Assembly: GCF_048572895.1 (NCBI RefSeq) | Contig: NZ_CP183878.1 | Location: 3,906,001 to 3,970,000, forward strand | Source of the DNA: Psychrobacillus sp048572895 | GTDB taxonomy: Bacteria > Bacillota > Bacilli > Bacillales_A > Planococcaceae | Direction of reading: 5' to 3' | Length of the DNA: 64,000 nt | Part shown: positions 1 to 8,057 of the stretch, one piece after another | Position numbering within the stretch: position 1 is the stretch's first letter | Layout of the letters: each line of letters starts with the position of its first letter | The notes under the pieces: model-generated | Database searches by the model: none | What the model saw: only the letters and a program-made list of their open reading frames with translations | Told to the model about the DNA's origin: nothing | Made by a program: the position numbers and the translations under genes

Positions 1-872
1 TGATACTTATAGATTTCATTTTCTTGTTTCTCAATCCAAATCCCATACCCATAATAACTATTATCTTCCTCGTGAACATGTGGAGTCAACAGTATTGTTT
101 TATCATTCAACAAGTTATCTTGTATAAGCGCTTCCCAAAATAACACCATATCCTCAGCGGTTACAAATGCTCCACCATCTGATCCTCCCTGTACGGGAAG
201 AGAATACATATTTGTTTTCCATGTACCGTCTTCATAATCTATGTAACCAATTGCCGTTCTAGCAGGTAAAGCATCTAATGCAAAATAACCGGAGTTCTTC
301 ATGCCCGCTTTGTCCAAAATATTCTGTTGAACATAGTCGGTAAATACCATTCCACTCACTTTTTCTACGATCAAACCTAAAACAATATATCCCGCATTAT
401 TATAAGAAAAACTTTCTCCCGGTACAAACTTCTGCTGCTCCTTTTGAAACAATGGTAAAAAGTCATGTAATCGGCGGATATGGTACATCGGAGTATTTAT
501 CCATAATTCTTCAAAGTCATCCATTACATCCTCATCAAAATAATCCGGGATACCCGAAGTATGCGTAAGTAAATGATGGATTGTAACATCTTCGTGAAAA
601 TGTGGAAAAGAAATGTCTAATACGTCTCTTAAAAGGTCATCAAAACTCAATTTCCCTACTTCTGCAAGTTGAGCAATCGCAACTGCTGTAAATAATTTAC
701 ACCCCGAAGCAATACCAAAGCGGGTTTGCTTTTCATTTAGTATTGCATCTGCACGATTAGCGTAACCAAAACTAGCCTGAACATGCACCGATTCGCCTTG
801 CTTCATAAAGATAGATCCTGAAAATTGATTTTCTGCTTGAATCTTTTCTAATTGATTCGTTAAATTATTCAT
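1..872 (-). CDS. Serine hydrolase, beta-lactamase (class C/PBP4*) family, partial
   Basis: The reading frame starts at the ATG at 872 behind an AGGGG-type ribosome binding site and stays open to the left edge, so the C-terminus is missing. About 290 residues are visible. They show the serine-hydrolase signature: an SxxK motif (SGCK, in GIASGCKLF, near residue 53), the LLTHTSGIPDY stretch typical of the family, and a YxN motif (YNN). There is no signal peptide, so a cytoplasmic esterase or peptidase-like role is more likely than secreted beta-lactamase; the substrate cannot be read from the sequence. The next gene upstream (885-1403) is on the same strand with 12 bases between them and may share a transcript. 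Confidence 0.85.
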   Translation of the reverse strand, partial: MNNLTNQLEKIQAENQFSGSIFMKQGESVHVQASFGYANRADAILNEKQTRFGIASGCKLFTAVAIAQLAEVGKLSFDDLLRDVLDISFPHFHEDVTIHHLLTHTSGIPDYFDEDVMDDFEELWINTPMYHIRRLHDFLPLFQKEQQKFVPGESFSYNNAGYIVLGLIVEKVSGMVFTDYVQQNILDKAGMKNSGYFALDALPARTAIGYIDYEDGTWKTNMYSLPVQGGSDGGAFVTAEDMVLFWEALIQDNLLNDKTILLTPHVHEEDNSYYGYGIWIEKQENEIYKY

Positions 873-884
873 GACAAAACACCC

Positions 885-1403
885 CTATTTTGTATACTGA
901 TCAAGCCAATCGGTCGTTGTACTTTCCATTATTGGCATTTGAACTTTCTCTTTAAATACCGCCGGATCTATTAAACTATCAAAATCGTCTCCAAACCATT
1001 GTTCCACATTCTCTCTTGTTATCACATAGGATTGGTCTGAAAAGCGCATATCAATTATTTCTAGGTTTTTTATCAAAACAAAAGCCGCTGTTGCATTATA
1101 TATAACCGTTTTTTCGTTACTACTCGTATTATAATTTACCACGAATGTGAATGTATCTAGTTCCAACTCTACTAAATCCCTATAATTAGAAAGAGGAAGA
1201 TTATTAAATAGATTTGTGATGTTAGAATTATTGCCCATATAGTCATTTTCGTAGGCAAGCACTTTTTTAAAATTGTGAGTCTCAACAGATTGTTGTTCCA
1301 CATCTTCTTGTTCTACTTGTTTCTGATTATTACTTAGCACATAAACTACTCCCAGTAATAATACTAACGCGATTCCAACTACTAAACCGATTGTTTTCTG
1401 CAA
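885..1403 (-). CDS. Membrane-anchored protein of unknown function
   Basis: A protein of about 172 aa with one N-terminal hydrophobic segment (KTIGLVVGIALVLLLGVVYV) followed by a polar, extracellular-looking domain; I do not recognise the family. I chose the TTG at 1403 because AGGGGG lies seven bases before it. The longer frame starting with TTG at 1445 lacks a convincing ribosome binding site. The C-terminal half (WFGDDFDSLIDP...) is acidic and has no cysteines or obvious catalytic motif. It precedes the serine hydrolase gene in the same direction, so the two may act together at the envelope, but that rests on position only. Confidence 0.65.
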   Translation of the reverse strand: MQKTIGLVVGIALVLLLGVVYVLSNNQKQVEQEDVEQQSVETHNFKKVLAYENDYMGNNSNITNLFNNLPLSNYRDLVELELDTFTFVVNYNTSSNEKTVIYNATAAFVLIKNLEIIDMRFSDQSYVITRENVEQWFGDDFDSLIDPAVFKEKVQMPIMESTTTDWLDQYTK

Positions 1404-1514
1404 TTGTTTACCCCCTAACTCTGTTCTCACCCTGTTCTTCTGCAACGCTCAAGTGGAATAATTTGGCCATTACCCTTACAATAATAATACTAGAACGATT
1501 GAAGGAGATAAAAA

Positions 1515-2339
1515 ATGAGTCATCTAAACAAAGAATTATATGATTTTATCATGACAAATAAATCAGCAATAACAGATGCATGGTTAGCTCAACAATCAAA
1601 AGTTGATCCATCCTATGCTTTATCAGAACACAATACATATTTAAAAGAAGAAAATGAAATTCTAATAGAAGCCATCTCTTCTGTATATATCAAAGATCAA
1701 TTTGAATACGTAGAATATATCAACATTCGTTCCGCTGAAGTGGCTGAGAAAAGAGCAAAAGAAAAAAATCCTTTGTATGAGAGTATTCGAAGTTTCCGCA
1801 ACGTCCGAATAGCCTATTGGAATATTGTTCAAAAATTCATCCAACAATCTCCTACACTTGCCACCGTAGAAGATGTTGCTGAATGGTCAAACCTGATGAA
1901 TACCGCATTCGATTATATTATAGAAAATTTTGCGAAATACCATCATGAATATACAGTAAATCTTTTTGCCTCCCAACAAGCTCTTATTACAGAATTAAGT
2001 AGTCCAGTTATTCCTATAAAAGACGGTATTGGAGTTTTACCTTTAGTAGGAAATATCGATACAGAACGCGCTACAATTATTTTAGAGTCTACATTGGAGC
2101 AAAGTTCCGCTAAAAAACTAAGTACTATATTTATTGATTTATCTGCAGTACCAGTGCTAGATACTATGGTTGCCCAACAACTATATCAACTGTATGCTGC
2201 ATTAAAGCTTATTGGCGTAAGTGCCATTTTCTCAGGAATTCGACCTGAACTTGCTCAAACGGCAGTTTCGCTTGGTATTAATTTTTCGGAGATTCAAACA
2301 TATTCCACATTAATGTATGCTCTGAAAGCTAATTCTTAA
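1515..2339 (+). CDS. RsbR-like stressosome protein with C-terminal STAS domain
   Basis: A 274-aa protein. Residues 1-150 are helical, as in the N-terminal sensory domain of RsbR paralogues, and residues about 163-270 form a STAS domain (SPVIPIKDGIGVLPLVGNID). The two threonines that RsbT phosphorylates in RsbR proteins appear in context: T183 in GNIDTERA and T217 in PVLDTMVAQQL. In B. subtilis such proteins build the stressosome with RsbS and control sigma-B through RsbT. No rsbS or rsbT lies nearby, so this is an orphan paralogue. The ribosome binding site GAAGGAGAT precedes the ATG. Confidence 0.88.
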   Translation: MSHLNKELYDFIMTNKSAITDAWLAQQSKVDPSYALSEHNTYLKEENEILIEAISSVYIKDQFEYVEYINIRSAEVAEKRAKEKNPLYESIRSFRNVRIAYWNIVQKFIQQSPTLATVEDVAEWSNLMNTAFDYIIENFAKYHHEYTVNLFASQQALITELSSPVIPIKDGIGVLPLVGNIDTERATIILESTLEQSSAKKLSTIFIDLSAVPVLDTMVAQQLYQLYAALKLIGVSAIFSGIRPELAQTAVSLGINFSEIQTYSTLMYALKANS

Positions 2340-2351
2340 GTTACCAACAGT

Positions 2352-2433
2352 ATATCCACAGCATTACGATATTTAAAGTTATTCACATGTGGATAACCTT
2401 TTAAGAAAGTGACTATTATTCCCCTGTGGATAT
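2352..2433. other. Cluster of four DnaA-box-like sites
   Basis: The short gap between two convergent genes holds TTATTCACA (2379-2387, plus strand) abutting TGTGGATAA (2388-2396, i.e. TTATCCACA on the minus strand). Both are exact matches to the DnaA box TTATNCACA, arranged head to head. Single-mismatch boxes ATATCCACA flank them at 2352-2360 (plus) and 2425-2433 (minus). Because the flanking genes converge, the cluster is not at a promoter. Known DnaA-box clusters in B. subtilis titrate DnaA or regulate genes; a similar role here is inference. Confidence 0.6.
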
Positions 2434-2450
2434 AATTTGTCGCTTTTCTT

Positions 2451-3104
2451 TTATTGAATCGTTATTTTTCCTTCTCTATTCACTAAAATTACTTTTCCAT
2501 CTACTAGCACTATTTCTAATGGAGAGGTCTCACTCATTCTTTTAGAAAAATACCATCTATGCTTAGGCGGAACTAATAAAATAAACGTATCTTTTTTTCC
2601 TAGAAAGTTTAATTCATCAGGTTCAATTTGGACATGACCTGAAATAGGAATACCAATTTCTTGTAGCTTCTCTCCTGCTTCTTCTACAAATGGAGTGGTA
2701 ATACTTACCTCACTTAGGTTTAAAAATGACTCGATGCTAAAGTCGCTCCATTTATCTACATTACGTCTTGCAATTAGTTCAATGACGTTCCCCGCTGGAT
2801 CTTCAAAATAAATTGCATCTGCTTCAAATCGAGCATAATATATTTCATCAACTGCTGCTTCTCTATTTAGTATTACCCTTTCTTTTGCCCAATGCTTCGC
2901 AAGTGTAAACTGATTACCTGGGATGTTAATAGCAAAATGATAGGAAGTCTGTAATTCGGAAAGCCGAAAAATAAGCGTCGAAGTTCCAATTGATATTTGA
3001 AAATGTTCGTCTGTTGATGCCTCTATTGGAATTTCCAAAACATTTCCATAGAAACCTCGCAGTTGTTTTAATTGATTTGTATATAGAGTTACTGTCTTAA
3101 ACAT
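2451..3104 (-). CDS. VOC (glyoxalase/bleomycin resistance/dioxygenase) family protein
   Basis: A 217-aa protein starting MFKTVTLYTNQLKQLRGFY, the first beta-alpha-beta unit of the vicinal oxygen chelate fold. The ending FEDPAGNVIELIAR (residues about 98-111) is the typical end of the first VOC module and carries the metal-ligand glutamate. The remaining 100 residues look like a degenerate second module. Substrate unknown; candidates in this fold include dioxygenases, glyoxalases and resistance proteins. It lies 12 bases downstream of the ASCH gene on the same strand, probably as one operon. Confidence 0.75.
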   Translation of the reverse strand: MFKTVTLYTNQLKQLRGFYGNVLEIPIEASTDEHFQISIGTSTLIFRLSELQTSYHFAINIPGNQFTLAKHWAKERVILNREAAVDEIYYARFEADAIYFEDPAGNVIELIARRNVDKWSDFSIESFLNLSEVSITTPFVEEAGEKLQEIGIPISGHVQIEPDELNFLGKKDTFILLVPPKHRWYFSKRMSETSPLEIVLVDGKVILVNREGKITIQ

Positions 3105-3116
3105 ATTCTCCCCCCA

Positions 3117-3560
3117 TTACTTAACGTCTATCAATTCAAAGCGCTCGCAAACAAGTAGCATGTCTTCTGAAAACTCCCTACTTACACCTTTTAACTCGTT
3201 TGTGAAAAATTCGATATGTACCTTCCTCCAATGGTCGTAGGAGCGGTCTCCTTCTCCTTCCGCATAAGCAAAATTCGGAGGGACTTCGTTCATCGGCATT
3301 ATTTTTACGTCAGACGTGCGTATTATACAAACTGGTTCATCCTTACTATTAAGTACAATACTATAATCATCCACCTTTGGAAGTGGCTCGTTCTCTAATT
3401 CATAAAATAGATGTAACGAGCATGTAGCAGATTTCACACCATTCTTCACTAACTGAGCCAGTTCATCTGGGATTCCACCAAACTGCCAAGAAGTCACCGA
3501 TAATGGTGTTTCTTTTCCCTTCCAATAAGTATCCCAATACTTTTTTGCTAATTTGTTCAT
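3117..3560 (-). CDS. ASCH domain protein
   Basis: A 147-aa protein that matches the ASCH fold from end to end: the N-terminal LAKKYWDTYWKG helix, the GVKSATCSL segment where ASCH proteins carry a conserved K(S/T)xT-like stretch, VDDYSIVLNSKDEPVCIIRT, and the acidic YAEGEGDRSYDHWRKVH. ASCH domains are PUA-like and are proposed to bind RNA; some act on modified nucleosides. The function here is not known. It is the first gene of a probable two-gene operon with the VOC gene. Confidence 0.8.
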   Translation of the reverse strand: MNKLAKKYWDTYWKGKETPLSVTSWQFGGIPDELAQLVKNGVKSATCSLHLFYELENEPLPKVDDYSIVLNSKDEPVCIIRTSDVKIMPMNEVPPNFAYAEGEGDRSYDHWRKVHIEFFTNELKGVSREFSEDMLLVCERFELIDVK

Positions 3561-3772
3561 CTATAAAACCTCATTTAACTTTTATTTTTTCGTTAAATTC
3601 AGTATATTAAACTATTTCCATAATTACTATTGCAATTTGGTGGATTTATTCTTACAAATTATGCTATAACAATAGCACTGCAGCTAATTGAACATGATTC
3701 CTGTATCAGTTGTATACACTTTGATTTTAAAGAATGCTCGAAACTATCAAATCCTAAAAGGAGCTCGTTCAA

Positions 3773-4942
3773 ATGACTAACAAACTCTATTATGAAGATC
3801 CCAGTATCCAATGTTTTAAAGCGAAAGTAATAGAACAGCAACCTAATTATGTAGTACTTTCCGAGACTGCCTTCTACCCTACTGGAGGAGGTCAGCCTCA
3901 TGATCTTGGTCTAATAAACGGTATTGAAGTGACAAATGTAGAGGTAATCGACGGAGAAATAAGACATTTCCTTACCAATCCTTTACCTGACAATACAACG
4001 GAGGTAAATGGACAGATCGATTGGGAGCGACGTTTCGATCATATGCAGCAGCATGCCGGACAGCATATTCTATCGGCAGCCTTTGAACAATTATTTAAAT
4101 TCCAAACGATTAGCTTTCATCTAGGGAAGGATACAGTCACGATTGACTTAAATGTAACAGAGGTGTCCGAACAACAATTAATGGAAACGGAACAACTTGC
4201 CAATCAAATCATTCTGGAAAACCGTCTTATTGAAACAAAGTGGGTAACAGAAAAGGAATTATCAAATTATAAGCTACGAAAAGCGACATCTTTAAAAGAA
4301 AATATTAGACTCGTCATAATTCCTGACTTCGATTACAATGCATGTGGTGGAACTCATCCAATATCAACAGGACAAGTGAGAGCCATTAAAATTCTTCAAA
4401 CAGAAAAACAAAAGAAAGCTGTACGTGTGGAGTTTATTTGTGGGGAAAGGATTCTTACACATCTACATAGAAAGCAACAGGTACTAGTAAATTTAGTTAG
4501 CATATTAAGCACTCCTGAAAACAAAATAATGAATGCAACAAAAAATCTTTTAACGCAAAATTCAAGACTTGAAAAACAAGTAGTAGATTTATCAAATTCT
4601 CTTTTAGCATACGAAGCAAAAGAGTTGAGAGAAAGCTCTGACAAAACTACGATTACTTGCATATTTGAAAACAGATCTATGCAGGAGCTGCAAAAACTAG
4701 CTAAATTAGTAATCCAAGAAACGCCGAACTCAATATGTATTTTGGTCTCCAACAATCAGGACAAGTTGCAAGTCGTCGCTGCAAAAGGAAATGACGTAGA
4801 ACAAAGTATGAAAGAGTTAATAGCACATGTCTTGCCTTATATCAATGGAAAAGGTGGTGGCAATGAACGAATGGCTCAAGGCGGCGGAGAGAAAATTATA
4901 ACAAGTGAGCAATTAATTGAAAAGGCAATATCCTATATCTGA
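3773..4942 (+). CDS. Alanyl-tRNA editing protein, AlaX long type (trans-editing of Ser/Gly-tRNAAla)
   Basis: A 389-aa protein with the AlaRS editing core and no aminoacylation domain. YPTGGGQPHDLG lies near residue 37, the zinc motif HMQQHAGQH (HxxxH, residues about 86-95) is intact, and the second zinc pair appears as CGGTH near residue 190. The C-terminal third is a DHHA1 domain with GKGGG...MAQGGG. The protein should hydrolyse mischarged tRNAAla in the cytoplasm. AAAAGGAGC precedes the ATG. The 212-base leader has no T-box signature (no GGTGGNACCGCG), unlike many tRNA-related genes of Firmicutes. Confidence 0.9.
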   Translation: MTNKLYYEDPSIQCFKAKVIEQQPNYVVLSETAFYPTGGGQPHDLGLINGIEVTNVEVIDGEIRHFLTNPLPDNTTEVNGQIDWERRFDHMQQHAGQHILSAAFEQLFKFQTISFHLGKDTVTIDLNVTEVSEQQLMETEQLANQIILENRLIETKWVTEKELSNYKLRKATSLKENIRLVIIPDFDYNACGGTHPISTGQVRAIKILQTEKQKKAVRVEFICGERILTHLHRKQQVLVNLVSILSTPENKIMNATKNLLTQNSRLEKQVVDLSNSLLAYEAKELRESSDKTTITCIFENRSMQELQKLAKLVIQETPNSICILVSNNQDKLQVVAAKGNDVEQSMKELIAHVLPYINGKGGGNERMAQGGGEKIITSEQLIEKAISYI

Positions 4943-5012
4943 TAGGCACCGTTCCACAAATATCCTCCTGACATATACTAAGTTGATTACTTTATGAAAG
5001 GAGGATTTAGCA

Positions 5013-5489
5013 ATGAACAATCAATTTCCTTTTCCACAAAATCAAGGGGGTCCGGAGGGTTTTCCTTCAATTGAAGGGCAACAATTTGGAAATCAACAGT
5101 TCCCTGGTAGTATGATGCCTCCATTCGGACAACAACAGTTTCCAGGGAATATGTTCCCTCCATTCGGTCAGCAACCCGGACAACAGGGACCATCATTTCC
5201 TCCTAGTTTTCCACCAGGGGGACAACAGCAACAACAAGGGGCTCCAACTAGTCCACCACCATCTTTCGTACCACAAAGACAAAGTGTCGGTGTATTTGCA
5301 GTAGATCCTGGCTCAATTCGTGGATGCTTGTTCCGCAATACGTATATATGGTTGAATAATGGCAATGCTTTTTGGCTTTTCCCAACTCATGTCGGCAGAA
5401 GATCCATTTCCGGTTTTAGATGGAACGGATTTATGTGGACTTTTTACGGAACTGATTTAGATAGAATTTCCTCTTTTCAATGTTTTTAA
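5013..5489 (+). CDS. Pro/Gln-rich coat-like protein
   Basis: A 158-aa protein in two parts. Residues 1-88 are low-complexity Pro, Gln, Phe and Gly, with tandem units such as MMPPFGQQQFPGNMFPPFGQ. Residues 90-158 are a compact aromatic domain (FAVDPGSIRGCLFRNTYIWL ... FYGTDLDRISSFQCF) with two cysteines. Low-complexity proteins of this type are common among spore coat and exosporium proteins, but no published name comes to mind, so the coat assignment is inference. A very strong GAAAGGAGG site precedes the ATG and an intrinsic terminator follows. Confidence 0.75.
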   Translation: MNNQFPFPQNQGGPEGFPSIEGQQFGNQQFPGSMMPPFGQQQFPGNMFPPFGQQPGQQGPSFPPSFPPGGQQQQQGAPTSPPPSFVPQRQSVGVFAVDPGSIRGCLFRNTYIWLNNGNAFWLFPTHVGRRSISGFRWNGFMWTFYGTDLDRISSFQCF

Positions 5490-5502
5490 TACGGTAAACT
5501 TT

Positions 5503-5527
5503 CCGAGCATATTGCTCGGTTTTTTTA
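5503..5527 (+). terminator. Intrinsic terminator of the coat-like gene
   Basis: CCGAGCA and TGCTCGG form a 7-bp stem with a short AT loop, followed by a run of seven T, 13 bases after the stop codon. Confidence 0.9.
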
Positions 5528-5581
5528 TATTTCTATTTTAAAAATTTTGTGACTTTCGTATACTACATGACTATATGCTCT

Positions 5582-5610
5582 TTGCAAATAGTTGCAAAAT
5601 GTTTTATACT
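5582..5610 (+). promoter_or_regulatory. Promoter of marR-type gene with overlapping repeat
   Basis: TTGCAA, a 17-base spacer and TATACT form a sigma-A promoter. TTGCAA is itself a palindrome and recurs 10 bases on (TTGCAAATAGTTGCAA), so the repeat covers the -35 and spacer and is a candidate autoregulatory MarR operator. Confidence 0.55.
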
Positions 5611-5660
5611 TAACTAGCTAAATAAAATTCAACTATATTAGAAGGAGTGTATTTCACTCA

Positions 5661-6056
5661 ATGAACCCAATAATTCATGAGCTTTTTCAGAAAACTCGTT
5701 TTTTAACACAAGAAGTAAATCATACATTAAAAAAGTTTAATTTATACGCTTCTCAGTGGTCAGTCCTTTACTGTATACAACAACATAAAGAAATGACATT
5801 GACACAGATTTGGAGATATTTAAATGTCGAGGCACCCACAATTACAAGAACTGTAAATAGATTATCTGAGCTAGGTTGGATTGAAATATGCTCTGGAAAA
5901 GATAAACGAGAGAAAATTGTAAAACTGTCCGAACATGCATTACAGCAGTTTCCAGCTATTAAAGAGGCTATGATGGAATTTGAGGATCGAATGGTCGCGG
6001 TTTTATCCAAAGAAGAGGAAGTGCTATTATTTGAACTCCTAAAAAAGATTAGATAA
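5661..6056 (+). CDS. MarR family transcriptional regulator
   Basis: A 131-aa winged-helix protein. LTQIWRYLNVEAPTITRTVNRL (residues about 47-68) is the recognition helix region, and LGWIEICSGKDKREKIVKLS is the wing with the typical DxR. MarR proteins bind small ligands and usually repress neighbouring efflux genes. The following gene, 172 bases downstream on the same strand, encodes an MFS exporter and is the likely target. GAAGGAGTG precedes the ATG by an unusually long gap of about 13 bases. Confidence 0.88.
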   Translation: MNPIIHELFQKTRFLTQEVNHTLKKFNLYASQWSVLYCIQQHKEMTLTQIWRYLNVEAPTITRTVNRLSELGWIEICSGKDKREKIVKLSEHALQQFPAIKEAMMEFEDRMVAVLSKEEEVLLFELLKKIR

Positions 6057-6064
6057 AGTGAAAC

Positions 6065-6104
6065 TTCAATCAGTGGGGGGTTTCTACGTCCCCCACTGAT
6101 TGAA
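6065..6104. terminator. Long perfect hairpin after the MarR gene
   Basis: TTCAATCAGTGGGGG (6065-6079) pairs perfectly with 6090-6104 around a 10-base loop. It is followed by AAAATGAATC, not a U-tract, so it may act as a factor-dependent or partial terminator between marR and the MFS gene. Confidence 0.5.
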
Positions 6105-6228
6105 AAATGAATCATTCGCGCTTTTACGGCAGTTGTCTTCCACTTATGCTAAATTAGTTGGGCCAAGCCTTGAAGTGGGAGGATCACTACCCGTTAATGC
6201 TAAATAAATAAACAGGAGGAGTATTAGT

Positions 6229-7398
6229 TTGAAGAATAAAGAGCCTATATGGACGAAAGCTTTTATTAGTTTGTTTACTACAAACTTTTCTATTTTTATT
6301 GTTTTTTACGGACTCGTATCCGTACTTCCACTCTACGCCACGGATGTATTGTCGCGTTCAGACGAAGATGCCGGTTTGTTAATGACAATCTTTTTAATCT
6401 CTGCAATTGTTACACGACCTTTTTCCGGTAAGATTTTAGATCTATTTGGAAAACGAAAGATATTATGGCTAACTTTGTTCCTGTATCTAGTATGTACAGG
6501 ACTTTATTATTTTATTGAGCCTTTTGGTGCTTTATTGGTATTGCGATTTGCACAAGGTATTTTCTTTAGTATCGCTACCACAGCTAGCGGTTCGATGGCT
6601 GCAGATAATATTCCTATTTCTAGACGTGGTGCTGGACTAGGTTATTTTACTATGTCAACAAACTTAGCGGTTGTTGTCGGGCCGTTAATCGCTTTAACAC
6701 TCATGCAATCATTCTCCTATGATGTCATGTTTTTATCCTTAACGGTTTTACTACTAGTTGGCTCTATTTCGGCATTATTAATACCCGCTGACAAAAATCC
6801 GAGAACAGCTTTTCCTAGATCGAAGTTAACGTGGAATGATCTTTTTGAGAAAAAAGCGTTACCTGTTGCATTAATAGCTAGTTTAGTTGCTTTTTCTTAT
6901 GCTAGTGTACTTTCTTATCTCTCTATATACTCACAAGAAAAAGGAGTACTCCACTTAACCAGTAGCTTTTTTGCTGTCTTTGCAATCATGATGCTAGCTA
7001 CACGACCATTTACAGGTCGAATCTTTGATGAAAAAGGTCCTAAATATATTGTTATTCCTGGTCTTGTCTCTTTCATGATTGGACTTGCTTTACTTGCTTA
7101 TATGAACTCACCCTTACTTTTCCTACTCTCCGGGGCATTTATCGGTTTAGGATATGGTGCAGTAGTTCCAAGCTTTCAAACACTTGCAATTCAGGCTACC
7201 AAGCATGAACGCAGTGGTTATGCTACAGCGACATTCTTTACATTATTCGATACGGGCCTTGCAATAGGTTCTTACATTCTAGGTCTTGTTGCCACTTCGC
7301 TTGGCTATCAAAATTTATATCTATTCTCAATTATTTTCCTTGTTATTGCGCTTGTTCTATTTATATTACGAGTAAAAAAAGTACAACGTCCTGTTTAG
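6229..7398 (+). CDS. MFS efflux transporter
   Basis: A 389-aa membrane protein with about 12 hydrophobic segments. The MFS loop 2-3 motif appears as RPFSGKILDLFGKRK (residues about 64-78) and its repeat in the second half as RPFTGRIFDEKGPKY. The start is TTG at 6229, eight bases after AGGAGGAG. It follows a MarR regulator gene, the usual setting for a drug or aromatic-compound exporter, but the substrate is not predictable. Its stop codon lies inside the loop of the terminator hairpin. Confidence 0.88.
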   Translation: MKNKEPIWTKAFISLFTTNFSIFIVFYGLVSVLPLYATDVLSRSDEDAGLLMTIFLISAIVTRPFSGKILDLFGKRKILWLTLFLYLVCTGLYYFIEPFGALLVLRFAQGIFFSIATTASGSMAADNIPISRRGAGLGYFTMSTNLAVVVGPLIALTLMQSFSYDVMFLSLTVLLLVGSISALLIPADKNPRTAFPRSKLTWNDLFEKKALPVALIASLVAFSYASVLSYLSIYSQEKGVLHLTSSFFAVFAIMMLATRPFTGRIFDEKGPKYIVIPGLVSFMIGLALLAYMNSPLLFLLSGAFIGLGYGAVVPSFQTLAIQATKHERSGYATATFFTLFDTGLAIGSYILGLVATSLGYQNLYLFSIIFLVIALVLFILRVKKVQRPV

Positions 7399-7418
7399 CC
7401 GAGACGTTGTACTTTTTT
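7375..7418 (+). terminator. Intrinsic terminator overlapping the MFS stop codon
   Basis: AAAAAAGTACAACGTC (7375-7390) pairs perfectly with GACGTTGTACTTTTTT (7403-7418). The left arm is coding sequence and the TAG stop is in the loop. Confidence 0.9.
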
Positions 7419-7506
7419 ATTGGTAACTTTTTCGTCTTCCACGTATATATATGCCCTTAATTTGGGAATACTTGAACCAATATAGTATTTCAAGGAGGAC
7501 AATTAG

Positions 7507-8043
7507 ATGAAAAAGCAATTCGTAATTCCATTACTTATAGCGGTCACTGCACTTGGAGGATGTAATTTTCCCTCTGCAGATGCCGACTTAAATGAAAATG
7601 TGCAGGTTTCATTAGTAAACACCGAAGGTAAAGAAGTAGGACAGGCAACTTTAACTGAGCATTCAAAAGGAGTTCACATTCTCTTAAAGGCAGAAGGACT
7701 TACCCCTGGTGTTAAAGCAATCCATTTTCATGAAAAGGCAAGCTGTGAAAAACCTACCTTTGAAACGGCTGGTGCCCACTTCAATCCGACTCACAAAGAG
7801 CATGGTTTTGAAAACCCAAAAGGTTATCATTTAGGTGATTTACCTAACATTGAAGTCGGAGAAGATGGTAAAGTAGAATTAGAGACAGTATCTCCAGCAG
7901 TAGTTTTGGCTGCAGGAAAAAGCAACTCATTATTAGATGCTGATGGAAGTGCACTTATTATTCATGAAAATGCTGATGACTATAAGACTGATCCCTCTGG
8001 AAATTCTGGAGGACGAATTGTTTGTGGGGAAATTAGTAAGTAG
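7507..8043 (+). CDS. Cu-Zn superoxide dismutase family lipoprotein (YojM-like)
   Basis: A 178-aa lipoprotein: LTALGGC-type lipobox with Cys19, then a SodC domain. By alignment to human SOD1 from memory, all metal ligands are present: IHFHE (two Cu His), GAHFNP (bridging His), KEHG and GYHLGD (Zn His, His, Asp), and IIHENADD (last Cu His). The disulphide cysteines are in KASCEK and GRIVCGE. B. subtilis YojM is reported to lack part of its copper site, so this homologue may be an active extracytoplasmic dismutase. CAAGGAGG precedes the ATG. Confidence 0.92.
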   Translation: MKKQFVIPLLIAVTALGGCNFPSADADLNENVQVSLVNTEGKEVGQATLTEHSKGVHILLKAEGLTPGVKAIHFHEKASCEKPTFETAGAHFNPTHKEHGFENPKGYHLGDLPNIEVGEDGKVELETVSPAVVLAAGKSNSLLDADGSALIIHENADDYKTDPSGNSGGRIVCGEISK

Positions 8044-8057
8044 TTTGGAGGTATGGC

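Noticed and set aside
3561..3772. Possible T-box leader before the AlaX gene
   Set aside because: The GGTGGNACCGCG box and a following terminator are absent.
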